Shown here piece after piece: positions 58,588 to 64,000 of a stretch of DNA of 64,000 nucleotides. A model generated the notes under the pieces. The model was not told where the DNA came from. It ran no database searches and saw nothing but the letters and a program-made list of their open reading frames with translations. This DNA is from Linyphia triangularis (lineage: Eukaryota > Arthropoda > Arachnida > Araneae > Linyphiidae): contig OZ021725.1 of NCBI GenBank assembly GCA_963978545.1, forward strand, positions 3,698,185-3,762,184. Reading direction: 5' to 3'. A program made the position numbers and the translations under genes. Position 1 is the first letter of the stretch. Each line of letters opens with the position of its first letter.

Positions 58588-60420
58588 TAAGTATAAAATG
58601 TAATGCTAAAGTTATCATTGTTTAGTAACGTAAAATTATAAAATGTAATGCTAGAGTATAAAGTAAAATGTTGAAGTATCAAGTGTAACATTAAAGTATA
58701 GAGTGCAATGTTAAAATATAAAGTGCAATACTAAAGTATAGAGTGTTATGTTATAGTATAAAGTCTAATGTAAAAGTATAAAGTGTATTGTAAAAGCATA
58801 AAGTGTAATGCAAAAGTATAAAGTGTAATGGGAAACTATAATGTGGAATGTGAAAGTATGAATTGTAATATTACAGTATAAAGTGTTATGTTAAAATATA
58901 AAGTGTAATATTAAAGTAAAAAGTATAATGTGCAACTATAAAGTGTAGTTTTAAAGTATAATGTTAAAGTATAAAGTGTAATATAAGAGTATGAAGTGTA
59001 ATGCCGAATTATAAAGTGCATTGTTAAAGTATAAAGTTAATGTATAAAGTGTAATATAAAAGTATGAAGTGTAATGTCGAATTATAAAGTGCATTGTTAA
59101 AGTATAAAGTTAAAGTATAAAGTGTAATATTATAGTATAAAGTGTTGTGTTAAAGTAGAGTGTAATATTCAAGTAAAAATGTGTAATGTAAAATGTAAAA
59201 AATGTAAATGTAAAATGTATATAATGTGTAACTCTAAAGTGTACTTTTAAAGTATAAAGTGTAATTTTAAAGTATAAAGTGTAATGTTAAGGTATAAAGT
59301 GTTATATAAAAGTATAAAGTTCAATGTCTAATTATAAACTGAAATGTTCAAGTAAAAAAGTACAGTGTTAAAGTATAAAGTGTAATATTACAGTTTAAAG
59401 TGTTATGTTAAAGTATAAATTGTAGTTTTAAAGTATAAAGTGTAATGTTAAAGTATAAAGTGTAATCTCAAATTATAAAGTGCATTTTTAAAGTATAATG
59501 TTAAAGTATAAAGTGTAATATTACAGTGTAAAGTGTTATGTTTAAGTATAGAGTGTATTATTCAAGTAAAAAGTATAATGTGTAACTCTAAAGTGTATTT
59601 TTAAAGAATAAAATGTTAAAGTATAAATTGTAATGTTAAATTATAAAGTGTTATGTAAAAGTATAAAGTGCAATGTTGAATTATAAAGTGCAATGTTGAA
59701 TTATAAAGTGCAATGTTAATGTATAAAGGACAATGTTAAAGTATAAAGTGTTATGTTAAAGTATAAAGTGTTATGTTAAAGTATAAAGTGTTATGTTAAA
59801 GTATAAAGTGTTATGTTAAAGTATAAAGTGTAATATTCAAGTAAAAGTATAAAGTGCAATGTTAATGTATAAAATGTAATATTAAAGTATAAAGTGCTAT
59901 GTTAAAGTATAAAGTGCTATGTTAAAGTATAAAGTATAATATTCAAATATAAAGTATAATGTTAAACTATAAAGTGTAGTGCTAAAGGTTAAGGTGTAAT
60001 ATTAAAGTATAGATGGATATTTTAAAGTTTAAATTGTAATGTTATGGTGTAAAGTGTAGTGTAAAAGTATAAAGTGAAATGGTAAAACACAAAGTGATAT
60101 GTTAGATTATAAATTGCATTATTAAAGTATAGAGTGCAATGTTAAAGCATAAAGTGTAATTTTAAAGTATTGAGTGTAATGTAAAAGTGTAAAGTACAGT
60201 GTTAAAGTATAAAGTATAGTGTAAAAGAGTAAAGTGCAGTGTTGAAGTATAAAGTGTAATGTTAAAGTATAAAATGTAAATCTTAAACTATAATGTATTA
60301 TTTTTAAGTGTGCTTCATAATTTTCAGCATAAAGTATAATTTTCAGCATAAAGTATAATTGTTAAGTATAAAGTATAATTGTTAAGTATAAAGTATAATT
60401 TTTTAGTTTGAAGTATAAAG
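58588..60420. repeat. 20-bp degenerate tandem array, ~1.8 kb
   Basis: AAAGTATAAAGTGTAATGTT and close variants run continuously, with occasional longer or shorter units and locally homogeneous patches (near 59740-59820). Edges fade into GTTTAGTA-type sequence on the left. The 75-codon minus-strand frame is an artefact of the repeat. Confidence 0.95.
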
Positions 60421-60424
60421 GAAA

Positions 60425-60916
60425 TACATTCACCGTATTATAATACACATAAGTACTTTTCTTTTAGCTATCACTCATAGCACATTCTCTAAAATAAAAG
60501 TGTTAAATTTCGAAATCCCTAACTATGCTTATGGAAAAATAAATAGTTGTTTACAAACCCATTTTGTGTTCTCATTAATTTTTGTGTATCATTTACTTAT
60601 AACATTTCATCTAATTTAAATGTATAAATTTTTTATAATTTATATAATTTTCTTAATGAATAAAATCATCCAGCTTTTTTCTTTTCTATATACTATTGCC
60701 TTTTCTGAGAGGTGCAGAATCTCAGGTTTCCTCAATCTTTATAAATTTCAACATCAAGTATATATTTTCATTGCAACCTGGAAACTTTGCGTTAGTCAGC
60801 CGATAAATTGGATTTAATTAAAAGAAATGGCAATGGGAATGATCATTTAGTGTGGGATTGATAGTAAAATTAAGTGCAGAGCTATTTTCAAAATCGTTCG
60901 AAACTGACCAACTGAA
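60425..60916. other. Intergenic, no gene seen
   Basis: A 65-codon frame at 60620-60817 has hydrophobic start residues but no recognisable family. Confidence 0.25.
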
Positions 60917-61128
60917 TTAACCCTTTGCACTCCAGGCCTTTTTCGCGTGGAGGAATCAGCAACTCGAGACATTTTAGGTTCGGCTGGTGTTTATGAATTT
61001 GCTTCATAGAAACTAAATACAGTCATTGGCCTTGCATCGAATTTCAGCATCACACCTAATGGTCCTCTCGTGGTTTGGCATCCAATCGTGTGGCGCCTGA
61101 GAGGCGCCACTGGAGTGCAAAGGGTTAA
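60917..61128 (+). mobile_element. TTAA element E, copy 1 (212 bp)
   Basis: TTAA at 60917-60920 and 61125-61128 flanks perfect inverted termini CCCTTTGCACTCCAG. An inner palindrome, GGCGCCTGAGAGGCGCC, lies near the right end. Non-coding, TTAA-specific MITE. Confidence 0.93.
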
Positions 61129-61521
61129 ATGACATATATAAACTCACGTGAAAACTATCACGAAGATTCAAAATAATCTATCGGGTAACCATCACACGCA
61201 CTAAAGGTTACAAAGTTTCTTGACTAATCCCTAGCCATTGCGAACATTATCAAGTCTGCATTATCACTGCTAATAAAATAATGTAAAGGTATTGAATTTT
61301 AAAACGAAATTTGTACAGTATTTACAATGTTACACAGGAAAATTACGTAACACTACTTTTTTTGTATTATATTAAACCGTACTGTAAATATAACCTACAG
61401 TCCATCCATTCATTTCATTAACTTTTGTAACTAAATTTTAAATTCTTGTATCAGAGTTTTACAATATTTCTTAAAAACAACATGTTTAATTCTTCTATCG
61501 ATTACTTATCCCGACATATTT

Positions 61522-61791
61522 TGTTGGGATAATCAGGTGATCAATATCCACCCACTTCCTTCATAGTAAATCAACTGTCCTGCGTGGCAGTAGCGACATC
61601 TAGCGGAACTCTTTTTGTAACCTTTCTGCGCATGTCATATTCAGATTTGCTAGTAACCTCGCATCCTAACGGATACAATATTTTTCTCTCTTAATAACTT
61701 TAACTTAAATTCTTTGTCTTTTCTATGTTCATAATAAACGATCTTTGGTGTTATTCCTGTGTCTGTCTGTGCGGTGTACCACTGCTAAGCA
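61522..61791 (+). mobile_element. Possible LTR-like fragment
   Basis: Begins TGTTGGGATAATC, holds a GCGACATCTAGCGGAAC segment and AATAAA at 61733, then a GTCTGTCTGTGC-rich end near CTAAGCA. The order resembles an LTR, but I found no target duplication or partner. Confidence 0.22.
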
Positions 61792-61988
61792 ATATTCTAA
61801 TATATTTCACTTCGATTTTTTTTTTGTAAACCCCCCCCCCCCCCACCTTAAACTAAGAATCATATTATATCAAACTATTTAAGTAGAAAAAACAGCTCAT
61901 TGGCATGTTTTTGGGGTTCGGAAAAGCGAACATGATGCAGTGCCACCTGGTGTCCATATTTGTAGTCTGATCGTTCAGTAAACTGCTC

Positions 61989-62261
61989 TTAACCTTCTGA
62001 GGGTCACGGGTGTATATATCCGTCATTTGATCCCCAGTTTTTCCAAAAATACACAACCTTTTTAAATTTATAAATAAAATGTAAAATAAAATATTTTTTA
62101 AATATTTTTATTAGGATGATAGTTTAAAACCTACTTGAAACAAAATAAATAAAAAATAATTAAAAAAAATTATATATTTGAATCAGAAATATAATTTAAA
62201 AATTATTGCAGGGAAAACAACTGTATAATTTCGCCCATTCCCTTGACGGTCAGAGGGTTAA
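61989..62261. mobile_element. TTAA element I (273 bp)
   Basis: TTAA at 61989-61992 and 62258-62261 with inverted termini CCTTCTGAGGGTCACGGG and CCCTCTGACCGTCAAGGG (several mismatches). AT-rich, non-coding interior. Confidence 0.8.
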
Positions 62262-63330
62262 ATGGCAAGTCTTTGTCTAAAACACTTTCAATCTGGATAT
62301 CCAGTTTCTTCATGGTTTTCAATAAATGCTAATCGGAATCATGTTTATTAATAGGACAAGTTAATTATGGTTAGGTTTAGAACAGTAACAGAATATTAAC
62401 CAACCTTTCGAAGTTTAAATTTCTAACAATTGGATATTTTGAGCGCAGACCTTCGTTAATAATTCATGAGAAACGGCCGATACGTATAGTTTGATGTAAT
62501 TAAAGTCCCGCACTTCAATGTCATAAACTTAATAACTACGCTTCTAGAAGTACGCTTTTCGAAATTTACCAACCACGGTATTTAATAAGTGCAGCAACTC
62601 GCAATACAATGTTATTTAATCAATACCACTTCCTCCGTATTAGAATAGGAATACTCTTAAAGGCGAGAGGAGTTTCAGTGTACAACATTGTGTTAAATAT
62701 TTGACTGATACAGAAGGATTGAAAGTATGTAGACTAACAAATACTGCTTCAGTGCTAAGCAAATTAATAGATTTAAATTGAGTGACAATATCGTAATATC
62801 ACAATGTGAGTAAGTTCTAACTTAGACATGGCATTAAATTAAATTTATTTTAACTCCACCTTTGGTTAATTTTAATAGGGTTGGTTGGTTGTATTGAAGA
62901 TTTTTGGGACTAAGAGGTTCACGAGGGCATTGTTGGGTCAAAAGATCATTAAGTATATGAAAAATTTACATTTGAAATATTGTCGCATTCAAATTTCAAA
63001 GCTATTTTAGGAAAATTTAGTTACCCGAAACAAGTTACAAAATAAACAATAGACTTTGTAACTTGTAACTGTAACAATAGACTTTCAATTACAAGTTACA
63101 AAAACTATTGTTTTCATGAAATATTTTAAAATCGTCCTTAGTGGGTCCAGTATAGGAAGTGATTGCTACTGTTAGGCAGTATAAATTATAAATATTAGAT
63201 GTATAAAATTAAAAGGATTAATAAAATATCAAATTATGAATATTTAAAAGAAAATCCTGCGATGAAACATTTTAAAAGTCACTCTCTTCACATACCAATA
63301 CACTTCTACCAAACCTTATTAAAAATGTAA
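62262..63330. other. Intergenic with a SINE-like tail on the minus strand
   Basis: GGTTGGTTGGTTGTATTGAA (62878 on) followed by ACGAGGGCAT resembles the complement of the SINE family 1 3' end (ATGCCCTCGT ... ACAACCAACC), but the body between is diverged. No gene seen. Confidence 0.35.
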
Positions 63331-63560
63331 GACCAACAACGCAACGTCAAACTCATCGACGCATCTCACTCACAGCTGGTGACCACAAATGGCGGAGACG
63401 CTGATCTCAGCACAAATCTCATCCCCATGACATCTATAAACGGCGAATCATCACTTGAAACGAGGGGAAAGTTTTACGAAAACGTCGAATCATCATTTCC
63501 CTCCATTGCCGAATCATAATTCACTAGAGATAATTTAAATCTTGGTGACACTTCACCATG
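63330..63560. other. GC-richer segment, unexplained
   Basis: Contains related strings GGCGAATCATCACTTG, GTCGAATCATCATTTCC and GCCGAATCATAATTCAC at about 45-50-bp intervals. No ORF or TE signature recognised. Confidence 0.3.
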
Positions 63561-63594
63561 CGAGGTTCCAATCGGGAAGGGGAGGTTACAGGAG

Positions 63595-63612
63595 GGGGAG
63601 GGGGGGGGGGAA
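63595..63612. repeat. G-rich run
   Basis: AGGGGGAGG followed by an uninterrupted G run; similar runs occur at 46865, 57829 and 61832 (as C). Confidence 0.8.
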
Positions 63613-63971
63613 GGCTGAAGTCAGCTTTGTCTTCGTGGTTGTCTAGGAAGACATGTCATCAATTCAATTGAAAGGGTAGGGGGGATTCTAAATTAGATGT
63701 AGGGGTGTTAAGTAGATCAGATCTCAAATTACCAGGAGTGGATGATAATCTTTAGCTTTTAACTAATATTGAAGGGTACGACTTATGGTTCAGTGGTACG
63801 CTGCATGTGTTGAAATCTTCCCATTTAAGGTCTTGAGACACCGATATTGGATTTTCTCAAATTCTAAGCTAATTCGGGTAGTTTCTTGTATGCTTTTAGC
63901 TCTAAGAATAGGTTGGAAGTGATTTGTATTTACAACGTTCATTTTGTAGGGAAATCATTTGCAGTCGTATT

Positions 63972-64000
63972 AGATTGTGAGGCGATTGCAATTTTTGGAC
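63972..64000 (+). mobile_element. Start of a second foldback element, cut by window end
   Basis: GATTGCAATTTTTGGAC preceded by GTGAGGC matches the left terminus of the element at 50951 (GACTGCAATTTTTGGAC preceded by GAGACGG). Only about 29 bases are visible. Confidence 0.6.

Noticed and set aside
60122..60349. 75-codon minus-strand frame
   Set aside because: Translation of the degenerate 20-bp array; low-complexity product.
61522..61791. Firm call of a solo LTR
   Set aside because: TG start and AATAAA are present but no target duplication or clear CA end was found, so it is kept only as a low-confidence possibility.

Overview
This window looks like AT-rich intergenic DNA from a eukaryotic, most likely arthropod, genome; a spider or other chelicerate is my best guess, but the sequence does not prove it. 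I found no convincing host protein gene, rRNA, functional tRNA, operon or CRISPR array. Almost everything I can explain is transposon sequence or tandem repeats. Most open frames over 60 codons are chance frames, or frames kept open by repeat units whose length is a multiple of three.

Layout, 1-20 kb: a 42/30-bp minisatellite (0.7-1.26 kb); a hAT-type MITE with an 8-bp target duplication (2.87-3.22 kb); a 105-bp minisatellite (3.6-4.4 kb); a dispersed repeat called R1 here (4.6-5.4 kb); a broken CR1-like LINE (5.5-7.6 kb) interrupted by a TTAA element and cut off by a solo LTR (7.6-8.4 kb); repeat R2 with a tRNA-derived SINE inside it (9.7-10.3 kb); a pogo/Tigger-type MITE (10.7-11.15 kb); a 0.8-kb inverted repeat (13.84-14.63 kb); a second 727-bp TTAA element (15.4-16.1 kb); a second R2 copy; a hAT-like remnant (17.8-18.7 kb); and an inverted R1 copy (19.5-20.3 kb).

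Layout, 20-45 kb: a 2.4-kb satellite of 111-bp units with tetrameric higher-order structure and a hairpin in each unit (20.7-23.1 kb); a third related TTAA element (24.6-25.6 kb); a GC-richer island; 152-bp and ~285-bp tandem repeats; a perfect 25-bp hairpin (27.0 kb); a short TTAA MITE (28.7 kb); a mariner-type transposase relic abutting a 51-bp minisatellite (32.9-33.8 kb); an 84-bp minisatellite (36.2-37.0 kb); a TTAA element G (40.7 kb); and a TIR element holding a 124-bp array (42.7-44.4 kb), followed by a second SINE family.

Layout, 45-64 kb: a long-TIR TTAA element with two further elements inside it (47.2-48.7 kb); a SINE with target duplication; an almost fully palindromic foldback element (50.95-51.62 kb); a homogeneous 100-bp array (52.6-54.4 kb); a nested pair in which a 1.5-kb TTAA element carrying a broken transposase gene (55.5-57.1 kb) sits inside another TTAA element; a 1.8-kb degenerate 20-bp array (58.6-60.4 kb); and two short TTAA MITEs (60.9 and 62.0 kb).

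The main theme is a group of about ten TTAA-bounded elements. One encodes the two ends of a transposase-like protein, with the middle deleted and the frame lost. Three others of matching basic size appear to share its 3' non-coding sequence. Several insertions can be proved inside the window because an unfilled relative of the target is also present.
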